From UBA1161 sp002311745 (GTDB taxonomy: Bacteria; Planctomycetota; Phycisphaerae; Tepidisphaerales; Tepidisphaeraceae): a stretch of 64,000 bases of DNA. Both the position numbers and the translations under genes were made by a program. The DNA lies in NCBI GenBank assembly GCA_050018415.1, contig JBEKAB010000005.1, forward strand, positions 62,001-126,000, given 5' to 3'. The number at the start of each line of letters is the position of its first letter. Position 1 is the stretch's first letter. This document shows, piece by piece, positions 32,522 to 43,600 of the stretch. The notes under the pieces were generated by a model, which saw only the letters and a list, made by a program, of their open reading frames with translations, was not told the origin of the DNA and did no database searches.

Positions 32522-35500
32522 ATGTGGTTTGTTCGTCTGGCATTGCGGCGCCCGTACACGTTTGTCGTGGCGGCGATGTTGGTGGTGATCCTGGCCATCG
32601 TCACCATCGCGCGCATGCCCACCGACATCTTTCCCGAGATCAACATCCCGGTGATCGCGGTCTGTTTCAACTACGGCGGCATGACGCCGCAGGACATAGA
32701 AGGCCGCATCGTCACCAACTTCGAGCGCATCCTCACCACGACGGTCAACGGCATCGAGCACATCGAGAGCCAGTCGCTCAACGGCATCGGCGTGGTCAAG
32801 GTCTATTTTCATCCCGGCACCAAGATCGAGGAGGCCAACGCGCAGGTGACGGCGATCGCCCAGACGGCGATCCGCTCGATGCCGCCCGGCACGCAGCCGC
32901 CGCTGATCATCCAGTACAGCGCCTCCAACGTGCCCATTCTGCAACTGGGCCTCAGCAGCGACACGTTGGCCGAGCAGACGGTGTTCGACCTGGCCAATAC
33001 GGTGATCCGCACGTCGCTGGCGACGGTGCAGGGGGCGCAGGTGCCGTACCCCTACGGCGGCAAGCAGCCGCAGATCATGGTGGACCTGGACCCCGAGCGG
33101 CTGTACGCCTGGGGCATCTCCGCCGCCGACGTTTCCGACGCCATTGCCGCCCAAAACCTGATTCTTCCGGCCGGCACGACCAAGATCGGCAAACAGGAAT
33201 ACCCGGTGATCCTCAACAGCAGCCCCCTGCGGGCCGAAGAGCTGAACGATCTGCCCATCAAGACCGTGCGCGGCACCACCGTGTACATCAAGGATGTGGC
33301 CCACGTGCGCAACGGATTTCTGGTGCAGAACAGCATCGTGCACGCGGATGGCAAGCGCGGCGTGCTGATGGTGGTCTACAAATCAGCCGGGGCTTCCACG
33401 CTCGACATCGTCCGCCGCGTCAAGAGCGTCATGCCGTCGATCCAGGCGCAGCTCCCGACGGCGATGAAGGTGACGCCCCTGTTCGACCAGTCGATTTTCG
33501 TGCGCGCCAGCGTCAACGGCGTCATTTATGAGGCCGCCATGGCCGCCGGGCTGACCGGCTTGATGATCCTGCTGTTTCTGGGAAGCTGGCGCAGCACCCT
33601 CATCGTCTGCATTTCCATCCCGCTGTCGATCCTGGTGTCGATCATCGTGCTCTCGTGGTTCGGCCAGACGCTCAACGTCATGACCCTGGGCGGCATGGCC
33701 CTGGCCGTGGGAATCCTCGTGGACGACGCCACCGTCGCCATCGAGAACATTCACCGCAATCTGGGTCAGAACAAGCAGTTGTTGCGCGCGGTTCTGGACG
33801 GCTCGCAGCAGATTGCCCTGCCGGCGTTCGTCTCCACCTTGTGTATCTGCATCGTGTTTGTTCCCGTGGTCTTCATCAGCGGGGCGGCCAAGTTCCTGTT
33901 CACCTCCCTGGCCATGGCGGTGGTCTTTGCCATGCTCACCAGTTACGTGGTGAGCCGTACCCTGCTCCCCACGATGGTGCATTATCTGCTCGGCGCGGAA
34001 GTGGAATGGTACGGCGGACGGCTTGACGAGGAAACCGATGCGGCCCGCCGCGCGGGGCAGCGCACAACCGTCATGCGGCGTTTCCACGACGCCTTCAACC
34101 GTCGCTTCGAGCGTCTGCGGAACTTTTACGGCGGGCTGTTGACCTTGGCGCTGGAGCATCGCGTGGCGGTCACGGTGGGCTTCGGCATTTTTATCCTGCT
34201 CTCGTGCTTCTTGTATGGGATGATCGGGAAGGATTTCTTCCCGTCGGTGGATGCCGGCCTGATTCGCCTGCACGTGCGCGCGCCGCCCGGAACGCGCATC
34301 GAGCAGACCGAGCGCATCTACGGCCAGGTGGAGACCGCCATCCGCAACGACATCCCGCCCCAGGAGATCGACACGCTGCTGGACAACATCGGCATTCCCA
34401 ACAGCAGCATCAACCTGGCGCTGAGCGACATGTCGTTGATGTCGGCGGCCGACGGCGAAATCCTGATCTCCCTCAATCCCCGGCACCATCCCACCGAGGC
34501 GTACATGGAGAAGCTGGACAAAGACCTGCGCCGCCAATTCCCCGACGAGGCGTTTTTCTTCCAGCCGGCGGACCTGGTCACGCAGGTGCTGAATTTCGGG
34601 ATCGCGGCGCCGATCGACATCGAGATCGCCGGCGCGCCCGGCAACGGCGCCAAAGACCTGCAGATCGCCCGGCGGATCGAGACTCAGGTGGCGGCGATCC
34701 CTGGCGCGGCGGACGTGCGCCTGCAGCAGGTGCCCATCACGCCCGACCTGCGCGTCGACGTGGATCGCACGCTGGCCGACCAGGTCGGACTCACCCAGCG
34801 CGACGTCGTCAACAACGTGCTGGTTTCGCTCAGCGGCACCGCCCAGCTTTCGCCCAATTTCTGGCTCAATCCGCGCAATAACGTGCAGTACGGCGTGCTG
34901 GTGCAAACCCCGCAATACTACCTGGATACGCTTGCCGCCCTGCGGAACACGCCGGTCGTTCCCGGCGCGGCGGCTCGCTCCTCGGGGGGTTGGACGCAGT
35001 CGGTGCAGTTGCTGAACAATCTCGCGCGATTTAGCCGCCAAAACTCGCCGACCAACATCACGCACGACAACGTCCGCAAGACGTTCGACGTGCTGGCCGG
35101 GGTGCGCGGCAGCGACCTGGGCTCCGTCGCCGCCGGCGTGGATCGCGTCGTCGCCGCGGCCCAAAAAACCCTGCCGCGCGGCAGCGACATCACCGTCCGC
35201 GGTCAAGCCTTGAGCATGACCAGCTCCTTTGCCGACCTGTCCTACGGCCTGATTTTCTCCGTGATGTTGGTCTACCTGCTGATGGTCATTAACTTCCAAT
35301 CCTGGCTGGACCCGCTGATCATCCTGATGGCGCTGCCGGGCGCGCTGTGCGGCATCCTGTGGATGCTGTTCGCCACCGGGACCACCATCAGCGTTCCGTC
35401 GCTGATGGGGGCGATCATGAGCATCGGCGTGGCCACGGCCAACAGCATCCTGGTCATCACCTTCGCCAACGATCTGCGCAAGGAGGGGCTGGGAGCGCGG

Positions 35501-35749
35501 GATGCGGCGTTGGCGGCGGGGCTGACGCGGCTGCGGCCCGTGCTCATGACCGCCGCGGCGATGATCATCGGCATGTTGCCCATGTCCCTGGGCCTGGGCG
35601 AAGGCGGCGAGCAGAACGCGCCCCTGGGCCGGGCGGTCATCGGCGGGCTGCTCTTGGCCACCTTCGCCACCCTGTTTTTCGTCCCCGTCGTCTACAGCAA
35701 GCTGCGCGAAAAAGCGCCGATCACGCACGTTCCCGAGGAGTTGCAATGA
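32522..35749 (+). CDS. RND efflux transporter, inner-membrane pump
   Basis: A protein of 1075 residues from MWFVRLALRRPYTF (AGGA 6 bases upstream). It has the RND plan: TM1, a large periplasmic loop, TM2-6 with GGMALAVGILVDDATVAIENI, a second loop and TM8-12 with SLMGAIMSIGVATANSILVI and GMLPMSLGLGEGGEQNAPLG. The TM4 acidic pair (VDD) for proton relay is present. A cytoplasmic insert after TM6 (GRLDEETDAARRAGQRTT) is long for the family. It heads MarR-RND-adaptor-outer membrane factor; the substrate is unknown, more like hydrophobic-compound pumps than metal pumps. Confidence 0.93.
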   Translation: MWFVRLALRRPYTFVVAAMLVVILAIVTIARMPTDIFPEINIPVIAVCFNYGGMTPQDIEGRIVTNFERILTTTVNGIEHIESQSLNGIGVVKVYFHPGTKIEEANAQVTAIAQTAIRSMPPGTQPPLIIQYSASNVPILQLGLSSDTLAEQTVFDLANTVIRTSLATVQGAQVPYPYGGKQPQIMVDLDPERLYAWGISAADVSDAIAAQNLILPAGTTKIGKQEYPVILNSSPLRAEELNDLPIKTVRGTTVYIKDVAHVRNGFLVQNSIVHADGKRGVLMVVYKSAGASTLDIVRRVKSVMPSIQAQLPTAMKVTPLFDQSIFVRASVNGVIYEAAMAAGLTGLMILLFLGSWRSTLIVCISIPLSILVSIIVLSWFGQTLNVMTLGGMALAVGILVDDATVAIENIHRNLGQNKQLLRAVLDGSQQIALPAFVSTLCICIVFVPVVFISGAAKFLFTSLAMAVVFAMLTSYVVSRTLLPTMVHYLLGAEVEWYGGRLDEETDAARRAGQRTTVMRRFHDAFNRRFERLRNFYGGLLTLALEHRVAVTVGFGIFILLSCFLYGMIGKDFFPSVDAGLIRLHVRAPPGTRIEQTERIYGQVETAIRNDIPPQEIDTLLDNIGIPNSSINLALSDMSLMSAADGEILISLNPRHHPTEAYMEKLDKDLRRQFPDEAFFFQPADLVTQVLNFGIAAPIDIEIAGAPGNGAKDLQIARRIETQVAAIPGAADVRLQQVPITPDLRVDVDRTLADQVGLTQRDVVNNVLVSLSGTAQLSPNFWLNPRNNVQYGVLVQTPQYYLDTLAALRNTPVVPGAAARSSGGWTQSVQLLNNLARFSRQNSPTNITHDNVRKTFDVLAGVRGSDLGSVAAGVDRVVAAAQKTLPRGSDITVRGQALSMTSSFADLSYGLIFSVMLVYLLMVINFQSWLDPLIILMALPGALCGILWMLFATGTTISVPSLMGAIMSIGVATANSILVITFANDLRKEGLGARDAALAAGLTRLRPVLMTAAAMIIGMLPMSLGLGEGGEQNAPLGRAVIGGLLLATFATLFFVPVVYSKLREKAPITHVPEELQ

Positions 35750-37029
35750 CCGAATCGCACGACGCCATCCCCAAGGACCTGCCCAAGATCGGCAAGACGC
35801 GGCTGATCGCGATTCTGGTGGCGGTCCTGGTTGTGTTTGCCGGGTTGTTCCTTGCTGGATATCTGCCGTATCTCATACATGAGAAACGGCTGGCCAGGCA
35901 GGCGGAGGAGATGGCCAAGCAACCGCCCATCGTGGACGTGGTCGTGCCGCGGGCGACGCAGCAGACGGTCCAGTTGCCGTTGCCGGGTGACGCCCATGCC
36001 ATGCAGGCGACGGCGCTTTACGCCCGCGTCAACGGCTACCTGAAGCGGCGCCTGGTGGACATCGGCGATCACGTCAAGGCCGGGCAACTCTTGGCCGAGA
36101 TTGATGCCCCGGACGTCGATGCCCAGCTCAATGAGGCTCGGGCCGCCCTCGAGCAGGCCAATTCCCGCGTGATCAGCGCGCAAATCGATCTCGAATTGGC
36201 GCAGACCACCTACACGCGCTACAAGGGGCTGGTTCCCACCGGCGGCGTCACGCAGCAGGACCTGGACACGCGAGAGACCCAGCTCAACCAGGCCGTCGCC
36301 ACCAAGGTGGGGGCGATCGCCTCGGTCAAACTCGCCCAGGCGACGGTCCAGCGCCTGGAGGCCGAGCAGGGATTTGAAAAAATCGTGGCGCCGTTTGACG
36401 GCATCATTACGGTGCGGAATTACGACGTCGGGGCATTGATGTCCTCGAGCGACACCGCCGCCGGCCACGAAATGTTCGACGTGGCCGAGACGGACATCAT
36501 CCGCGTGCTGGTTAATGTACCGCAGTCGTACGTGTCGGCGATCCAGATCGACCAGCCGGTGACGTTCCAGGTTCCCAACGAACCTGGCCGGCAGTTCATC
36601 GGCCGGGTGGCCCGCTGGGCCGGGGCCCTGGACCCGACGACGCGCACGATGCTGACCGAACTGCATTTCGACAACCGCGACGGCCGGCTGTACGCCGGCA
36701 TGTACGGCGAGGTGCGCTTCGACATCCATCGCGAAAAGCCCGTCCTGACCGTGCCCACCGGGGCGATGCTTTTGGAATCCAACGGCACCCAGGTGGCGGT
36801 GGTGCAGAAGGACGATCGCGTGCATTTTCAGAAGGTGAGCGTCGGTCGCGATATGGGAACCGAAATCGAGGTGCTGGTGGGGCTGAACGGCAATGAACGA
36901 GTGATCTCGAATCCGGGCTCACGGCTGGTTGAGGGTTTGGTGGTTCGTGCCCACGAGGAGGCGGCCGTTGCCGAGGCTTCACCGCCGGCCACGCAGCCGA
37001 ACGACGGCTATGTCAGCGGCAGCAAATGA
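35746..37029 (+). CDS. RND efflux periplasmic adaptor (membrane fusion) protein
   Basis: A protein of 427 residues starting at MTESHDAIPKD; the ATG overlaps the pump's stop (ATGA). One N-terminal helix (LIAILVAVLVVFAGLFLAGY), lipoyl halves (ALYARVNGYLKRRLVDIGDH and FDGIITVRNYDVG), a coiled-coil hairpin (QLNEARAALEQANSRVISAQ and following) and a barrel (GRVARWAGALDPTTRTM). It bridges the RND pump to the outer-membrane channel encoded next. Confidence 0.93.
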   Translation: MTESHDAIPKDLPKIGKTRLIAILVAVLVVFAGLFLAGYLPYLIHEKRLARQAEEMAKQPPIVDVVVPRATQQTVQLPLPGDAHAMQATALYARVNGYLKRRLVDIGDHVKAGQLLAEIDAPDVDAQLNEARAALEQANSRVISAQIDLELAQTTYTRYKGLVPTGGVTQQDLDTRETQLNQAVATKVGAIASVKLAQATVQRLEAEQGFEKIVAPFDGIITVRNYDVGALMSSSDTAAGHEMFDVAETDIIRVLVNVPQSYVSAIQIDQPVTFQVPNEPGRQFIGRVARWAGALDPTTRTMLTELHFDNRDGRLYAGMYGEVRFDIHREKPVLTVPTGAMLLESNGTQVAVVQKDDRVHFQKVSVGRDMGTEIEVLVGLNGNERVISNPGSRLVEGLVVRAHEEAAVAEASPPATQPNDGYVSGSK

Positions 37030-37039
37030 TCCACCGGCG

Positions 37040-38530
37040 ATGCATCCACGCCATATTCTCATGACCGCTTCTTCGCATCAGCGTCAACCGGGCCGTGTTG
37101 TTTGGATCGCCATGGTCGCTCTGGCCGTGCTGGCCGGCTGCGTCAATCAGCACAAGGAGGTCATGACCTACCGCGAGGTGGTCGACGCCGGCCTGCCGCG
37201 GCCGCGGGCCTACCAGAGCGGCCAGCCGCTGTCCCTGCAACGCGCCATGGCCCTGGCCAACCAGGACAACGAGCAGATCGCGCTGGGCGGCGAGAATTAC
37301 CTTCAGGCCCTGATCGACAAGAATCGCGCCGTCGCCGCGTTCCTGCCCACCGTCAGCTTCCAGCCGGGCTTCACCATCGAGCAGATCCCCCCGATCGGGT
37401 CGACCACGCCCGGGCCAATCACACCGGCCCAGGTTCAGTCGTCGGCCAAGTCGGGCGGATGGGTCGTCAGCGGCAACACCTGGCACCAATTCAATGCGCC
37501 GGTCGTCGGCGCCATGAACTTATCGGCCGCGTCGGTCTCCAACCTGCAAACCGCCGAGCAGGTGATCGTCCAGCAGCGCCAACTTCTGCTCGACGCCCAG
37601 GCCACGGTGCTCCTGAACGTCGCCGAGGCGTATTACCAGGTGCTGCGGTCGGAAGATCAGGTGCGCGTCCTGCAAAATTCCGTGAACGTGGAAGAAGCGC
37701 GTCTGCGCGACGTCGAAGGGCGCTACGCCAATCACCTGGCCCTGGCGTTGGAGGTGTCGCAGACGCGTGCGCAAGTCGCCGGCACGCGCGCGGCGCTGGC
37801 GCAGGCGCAGAGCGACGTGCGCAACGGCCGGCGCACGCTGGCGTTTTTGATCGGCGTGGCGGTCGTGGATGGCCCGCTGGCGGATGACGTGCTGGTTCCC
37901 GATCGCCTGCCCGCCGTGGATGCCTTCCGCGCCTCCGCCTCCGCCGGACGCCAGGATTTGCTCGCCGCCGAAAGCGCCGTGCGGGCAGCCCGCTTCGCCG
38001 TCGACAGCGCCATCGCCGAGTATTACCCTTCCGTTTCGCTCAACGTCGCCGGATTTTTGTATCGGGAATATTTTTCCAGCGCCAGCAAGTGGGATGCGAT
38101 CCTGATGGGCAATTTGCCGATTTTTTCCGCCGGCGTCATCGAGGCCGACGTGCGCACCGCCTGGTCGCGTCTGCGCCAGGCAGCCTTGCAGCAGGCGATG
38201 CTGCGCCGTCAGATCGACCAGGACGTGCAGACGGCTTATGACAATCTGGTCACCGCCGACAAGAAGCTGGCGGACCTGGCCCTGCAGGTTCAAGCCGCCT
38301 CCGATGCCCGCCGCCAGGCCGGGCAATTGCTCAACAACGGCCTGGCGATCCCGCTGGACGTGCTGGTCGCCCAGGACACGCTGCTCAACGCGCAGCTTTT
38401 GTACACCAGCGAGCGATTTGACCGCACGGTGTTTTATTTGGATTTGCTGCGCATCACCGGCCAATTGACGGTTCACACGCCCGAGCAATGGCCGCCGAGC
38501 ACGCGGCCCGCCACGATGCCGGGGGAGTGA
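37040..38530 (+). CDS. Outer-membrane efflux channel (TolC/OprM-like lipoprotein)
   Basis: About 496 residues. Signal peptide with lipobox LAVLAGC near residue 30, so lipid-anchored like OprM. Two repeats of long helices plus strands: ALANQDNEQIALGGENYLQA, VAEAYYQVLRSEDQVRVLQN, SAVRAARFAVDSAIAEYYPS and YDNLVTADKKLADLALQVQA. It starts 10 bases after the adaptor; an ATG at 37061 would give a shorter signal peptide and is equally possible. Completes the tripartite pump. Confidence 0.9.
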   Translation: MHPRHILMTASSHQRQPGRVVWIAMVALAVLAGCVNQHKEVMTYREVVDAGLPRPRAYQSGQPLSLQRAMALANQDNEQIALGGENYLQALIDKNRAVAAFLPTVSFQPGFTIEQIPPIGSTTPGPITPAQVQSSAKSGGWVVSGNTWHQFNAPVVGAMNLSAASVSNLQTAEQVIVQQRQLLLDAQATVLLNVAEAYYQVLRSEDQVRVLQNSVNVEEARLRDVEGRYANHLALALEVSQTRAQVAGTRAALAQAQSDVRNGRRTLAFLIGVAVVDGPLADDVLVPDRLPAVDAFRASASAGRQDLLAAESAVRAARFAVDSAIAEYYPSVSLNVAGFLYREYFSSASKWDAILMGNLPIFSAGVIEADVRTAWSRLRQAALQQAMLRRQIDQDVQTAYDNLVTADKKLADLALQVQAASDARRQAGQLLNNGLAIPLDVLVAQDTLLNAQLLYTSERFDRTVFYLDLLRITGQLTVHTPEQWPPSTRPATMPGE

Positions 38531-38544
38531 ACCGTAGAAAGAAG

Positions 38545-38658
38545 TAAATGCAACCGCAGAGACGCAGAGGCGCAGAGAGGGCCGCAGAGAAGAAAAACAA
38601 AAACAGATTTTTTCTCAGCGGCTGTCTCTGTGTCTCGGCGTCTCTGCGGTTGCATTTT
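38545..38658. repeat. Long palindromic intergenic repeat, copy 3
   Basis: AAATGCAACCGCAGAGACGC pairs with GCGTCTCTGCGGTTGCATTT near perfectly. Inner arms GCAGAGAAG and CTCAGCGGC are weaker and the centre is A/T-rich. It lies between the first efflux operon and the second MarR gene, so it may end transcription or act as a barrier between modules. Confidence 0.88.
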
Positions 38659-38794
38659 CTGCATGGCGTTTTGGACGACATCCATCGGGGATTTTCCTAT
38701 ATTGCCGGGAAAATTGCGGATCGGAGGGCGGATGTCGCGTTAACTTGGAGAAGGTCCGCTTGCGGCGGCACCGGAGCAATCTTACCATTCCGTT

Positions 38795-39346
38795 ATGCAA
38801 TGGTTGTCAGAGACAACTAAACGTTGCTCGACTCGGCCGTGCGCCCTGGCGGTGCTGGAAGCGGTGCCGATGGTGCATTGGTTCATCCGGCGGCAGATGC
38901 GCAGCTACCGCGGCGGCTTGTCGCTGCCGCAGTTTCGCGCGCTCGTGTGGGTGGATCGACAACCGTCGGCCAGCTTGTCGGTGGTGGCCGAGCATCTGGG
39001 CGCCTCGCTGCCTACGGCCTCGCGGATCGTGGCTGGCCTGGTGGCCAAGGGATTGCTCGCCCGCCAGGGATGTGCGGCGGATCGGCGGCAGCTTTCGCTG
39101 CGCATCACGGCGCGCGGGCGCGCCATGTTGCAGGAGGCTCGGCGAGCCACCCGCCGGAAAATGGAAGGCGCGTTGGAAGGGCTGTCGCAGCGGCAGCGCG
39201 GCATGGTGAGGGCCGCGATGCGATCTTTGCGCGATTTGTTCGGATCGACTGACCAGGCGGTGGCGGCGCCAGCGCCCCACGGTGGCGGCCACAACGGCAG
39301 TGCCGACGGCCCTCATCGCCGCGGTCAGCGCAGGCGAAGGATGTGA
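38795..39346 (+). CDS. MarR-family transcriptional regulator of the second efflux module
   Basis: A protein of 183 residues. Winged helix: LSLPQFRALVWVDRQPSASL, VVAEHLGASLPTASRIVAGL, GCAADRRQLSLRITARG. It is a paralogue of the gene at 31956. It ends three bases before the MdtA-like adaptor and probably controls that operon and itself. The C-terminal tail is basic (PHRRGQRRRRM). Confidence 0.9.
   Translation: MQWLSETTKRCSTRPCALAVLEAVPMVHWFIRRQMRSYRGGLSLPQFRALVWVDRQPSASLSVVAEHLGASLPTASRIVAGLVAKGLLARQGCAADRRQLSLRITARGRAMLQEARRATRRKMEGALEGLSQRQRGMVRAAMRSLRDLFGSTDQAVAAPAPHGGGHNGSADGPHRRGQRRRRM
38803..38817. promoter_or_regulatory. Possible MarR operator
   Basis: Inverted repeat GTTGTC-AGA-GACAAC lies eight bases inside the start of the regulator's own coding region. 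Its short dyad form suits a dimeric repressor, but a match of six bases can occur by chance. Confidence 0.3.
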
Positions 39347-39349
39347 AAC

Positions 39350-40672
39350 ATGAAATCGGAAACGCCGCCGATGCGGCCGGTCGATCGTCCGGAGCCGCCG
39401 CGGCCAAGCGAAACCGTCAGGCCCAGGCGCGTGGGGATGTGGATACTGGGGGGGATTGTCGGCATGCTCATCATCGCCGGCGTCGTCTATTGGGCGACGG
39501 GGAGCTCGGCCGGGGCGGGCGGTGGCGGCGGTGGCGGCCAAGGCAACCGGCCGATTCCCGTGGTCGTCGCCCAGGCACGCTCGGGCGAGGTCCCCATTTA
39601 TCTGTCCGAGCTGGGCACGGTCACGCCGTTCAATACCGTGACCGTGCACACCCGCGTGGACGGCCAGCTTGTCAAAGTGGCGTTTACCGAGGGGCAGATG
39701 GTGCATGAGGGCGATCTTCTGGCCGAGATTGATCCGCGGCCGTTTCAGGCGGCGCTGGAGCAGGCGCAGGGCCAACTCGCCCGCGATCAGGCCCTTTTGC
39801 AGAACGCCAAGCTGGATATGAAGCGCTATCAGGAGGCGGCGGCGGGAACGTTCACGCAGCAGCAGATCGACACGCAGCAGGCAACGGTCGATCAATACCA
39901 GGGAATCGTCCAGAGCGATCAAGGTCAGGTGGATAACGCGAAGGTGCAGTTGGATTATTGCCGGATCACGGCGCCGTACAGTGGGCGGATCGGCCTGCGC
40001 CAGGTGGACCAGGGGAATATCGTGCACGCCAGCGATGTCAACGGTCTGGCGGTGATCACCCAGCTTCAGCCGATCGCGGTGGTGTTCACCATTGCGGACG
40101 TGGACATTGGGCAGGTGATGGGGGGCTCAACCACGGTGGCGCGGCTGCCGGTGGAGGCGTACAACAGCGACCTGAGCGCCAAGCTGGCCAGTGGGTACGT
40201 GGTGGCGGTGGATAGTCAGATCGATCCGACGACGGCCAAGCTTCGGCTCAAAGCCGCGTTCGAGAACCAGAATGGCGCGTTGTTTCCCAATCAGTTCGTG
40301 AACGTGCAGCTTCTGGTCAAGACGCTGCACGACGCGGTGATCGTGCCGGCGGCGGCCGTGCAGCGCGGCCCGGACAACGGCGCGTTTGTTTACGTCGTCA
40401 AGGCGGACAATACGGTCGAGCTTCGTGACGTGACCGTCGGCGCGCAACAGCGGGACATCGCGGCGATCCAGGACGGCCTGGCCGCCGGCGAGCGCGTCGT
40501 CATCGACGGCGTGGACAAGCTCCAGGTCGGATCGACAGTCGTCGTCCGCGAAAGCGCCGCCACCCGGCCCTCGACCCGCGGCGCGGCCGCAACACGCGCC
40601 TCCGGACATGGGCACCGCGCCGACGGCAACCCGGCCACGAGCGATAGCGCGGCCACGAGGAACAGCCCATGA
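39350..40672 (+). CDS. MdtA-like RND periplasmic adaptor
   Basis: A protein of 440 residues. N-terminal helix (GMWILGGIVGMLIIAGVVYW), a Gly-rich linker, then lipoyl and hairpin parts (VTVHTRVDGQLVKVAFTEGQ, QGQLARDQALLQNAKLDMKR) and the barrel. The segment YSGRIGLRQVDQGNIVHASD is the MdtA/AcrA type. The C-terminal ~45 residues are an Ala/Thr/Arg-rich tail of low complexity. It overlaps the first pump gene by ATGA. Confidence 0.93.
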   Translation: MKSETPPMRPVDRPEPPRPSETVRPRRVGMWILGGIVGMLIIAGVVYWATGSSAGAGGGGGGGQGNRPIPVVVAQARSGEVPIYLSELGTVTPFNTVTVHTRVDGQLVKVAFTEGQMVHEGDLLAEIDPRPFQAALEQAQGQLARDQALLQNAKLDMKRYQEAAAGTFTQQQIDTQQATVDQYQGIVQSDQGQVDNAKVQLDYCRITAPYSGRIGLRQVDQGNIVHASDVNGLAVITQLQPIAVVFTIADVDIGQVMGGSTTVARLPVEAYNSDLSAKLASGYVVAVDSQIDPTTAKLRLKAAFENQNGALFPNQFVNVQLLVKTLHDAVIVPAAAVQRGPDNGAFVYVVKADNTVELRDVTVGAQQRDIAAIQDGLAAGERVVIDGVDKLQVGSTVVVRESAATRPSTRGAAATRASGHGHRADGNPATSDSAATRNSP

Positions 40673-43600
40673 GTCCGTCACGGCAGTTCATCCTGCGGCC
40701 CGTCGCCACGTCGCTGCTGATGGTCGGAATCCTGCTGGTGGGCGCGGTGGCGTACCGGCAGTTGCCGGTCTCGGCCCTGCCGGAGGTGGATTATCCGACC
40801 ATCCAGGTCCTGACCTTCTATCCCGGGGCCAATCCGGACGTGATGGCGTCATCGGTGACGGCGCCGCTGGAGAGGCAATTCGGGCAGATGCCCGGACTCA
40901 ATCAGATGACCTCCACCAGCTCCGACGGCAGCTCGGTCATCACCCTGCAGTTCGCGTTGGAATTGAGCATCGACGTGGCGGAGCAAGAGGTGCAGGCGGC
41001 GATCAACGCCTCGGGGACGTATTTGCCGCGCGATCTGCCCAACCCGCCGATCTACGCCAAGGTTAATCCCGCCGACACGCCCATCCTGACCCTGGGCCTG
41101 ACCAGCAAGACCCTGCCGCTGTACCTGGTGCAGGACTTGGCCGACACGCGGCTGGCGCAAAAGATCTCGCAGTTGCCCGGCGTCGGGCTGGTCACTCTCA
41201 GCGGCGGACAAAAGCCGGCCGTGCGCATCCAGGTCAATCCCACGGCGCTGGCCGCGCTGGGGATGACCATGGAGGACCTGCGCACCCAGATCGGCACGGC
41301 CAACGTCAACCAGGCCAAGGGGAGCTTCGACGGCGCCCACCAGGCGCAGACCATCGCCGCCAACGATCAAATCCTCTCCAGCGTGGAATACCGCCCGCTG
41401 GTCGTGGCCTACCACAACGGCGCGCCGGTGGTGCTCTCGGACGTGGCCACCGTCGTCGATGCCCCCGAAAACCTCAAGCAGGCCGCGTGGATGAACACCG
41501 ACCCGGCCGTCATCGTCAACATCCAACGCCAGCCGGGCGCCAACATCATCGAAGTGGTCGACCGCATCCAGCGACTGCTGCCGCAATTGCAGCTTAGCCT
41601 GCCCTCGTCCATCCACATTGCCACGCTGACCGATCGCACCACGACCATCCGCGCTTCCGTCTTTGACGTGCAGTGGGAACTCGTACTGGTCGTGGCGCTG
41701 GTGGTGATGGTGATTTTTTTGTTTTTGCGGAACCTCTCGGCGACCACGATCCCCAGCGTGGCCGTGCCCCTGTCCATCGTGGGCACCTTCGGCGTGATGT
41801 ACCTGCTGGGCTACAGCCTCAACAACCTGACCCTGATGGCGCTGACCATCTCCACGGGATTCGTCGTCGACGATGCGATCGTCATGATCGAGAACATCAT
41901 CCGCTACGTTGAAGCCGGCGAGTCGCCCCTGACCGCGGCGCTCAAAGGCTCCGAGCAGATCGGATTCACCATCATCTCGCTGAGCGTGTCGCTGATTGCG
42001 GCGCTGATTCCGCTGCTGTTCATGGGCGAAATCGTCGGCCGGCTCTTCCGGGAATTCGCCGTGACGCTGAGCGTGACCATCGTGGTCTCGGCTTTCGTGT
42101 CGCTGACGCTGACGCCCATGATGTGCGCCCGGATTCTGCGGCACCGGACGCCGTCGCAGCACAGCCGGCTCTACCGCGCCTCGGAAAAAATCTTCACCAA
42201 CGTGATCGGCTTCTACGGCCGCACGCTGCGCTGGGTGCTGGGACATCAGACCGAGACGCTGCTGGTGGCGGTGGCCACACTGATCTTGACGGTCTGGCTG
42301 TTCATCATCATCCCCAAGGGCTTTTTCCCGGTGCAGGACACCGGCGTCATCCAGGGCATCTCCGATGCGCCCCAGAGCATTTCCTTTGACGCGATGGCGC
42401 AGCGCCAGCAGGCCCTGGCCAAGGCCATCCTGGCCGATCCGGCGGTGGAAAGTCTTTCCTCGTTCATCGGAGTGGACGGGACCAACACCACGCTCAACAG
42501 TGGCCGCATTCAGATCAATCTCAAGCCGCTGGACGTGCGCAAGATCAGCGCCAGCGAGGTGATCCAGCGATTGCAGCCGCGGCTGGCCGCGGTCGACGGC
42601 ATCACGTTGTACATGCAGCCGGTGCAGGACCTGACCGTGGAGGACCGCGTCAGCCGCACGCAGTACCAGTACACCCTCGAGGACCCGGATTCCAAGGAGC
42701 TGGCGGTGTGGGCGCCGCTGCTGGTGAAGAAATTGGCGACGATGCCGCAGCTTAGCGACGTCGCCAGCGATGAGCAGAACCAGGGCCTGTGGACGACGCT
42801 GGTGATCGACCGCGATAAGGCCTCGCGGCTGAACATCGCCACGCAGACGATCGACGACACGCTGTACGACGCGTTTGGCCAGCGACTGGTCTCCACCATG
42901 TTCACGCAGCTCAATCAGTATCACGTGGTGCTCGAAGTTGAACCCAAGTTTGGGCGCAATCCCAAGGACCTGGATCACATTTACGTGCGTTCCGCCGGCG
43001 GCTCGACCGTGCCGCTGAGCGCCTTTACGCGCATCGAGCAGTCCACCGCGCCGCTGGCGGTCAATCGCCAGGGCCAGTTTTCCGCGGTGACGATCTCCTT
43101 CAATCTCGCCCCGAACGTGTCGCTGGGCGAGGCGGTGGCGGCCATCGACAAGGCCGAGCAGGAACTGAACATGCCCGCCAGCATCGACGTGTCCTTCCAG
43201 GGCACGGCTCAGGCGTTCCGTGCGTCGCTGGTCAACGAGTGGTGGTTGATCCTGGCGGCGCTGGCGACGGTCTACATCGTCCTGGGCGTGCTGTACGAAA
43301 GCTACATTCACCCCATCACCATTCTCTCGACGCTGCCCTCGGCGGGCGTGGGAGCGGTCCTGGCGCTGCTGGTTTGCCGCAGCGACTTCGACGTCATCGC
43401 CCTGATCGGGATCATTTTGCTCATCGGCATCGTCAAGAAGAACGCGATCATGATGATCGACTTCGCCCTGGATGCCGAGCGGCGGGAGGGCAAGCCGCCG
43501 ACCGAGGCGATTTTCCAGGCGTGCTTGCTGCGCTTCCGCCCGATCATGATGACGACGATGGCGGCGCTGCTGGCCGGGTTGCCGCTGGCGCTGGGCCGCG

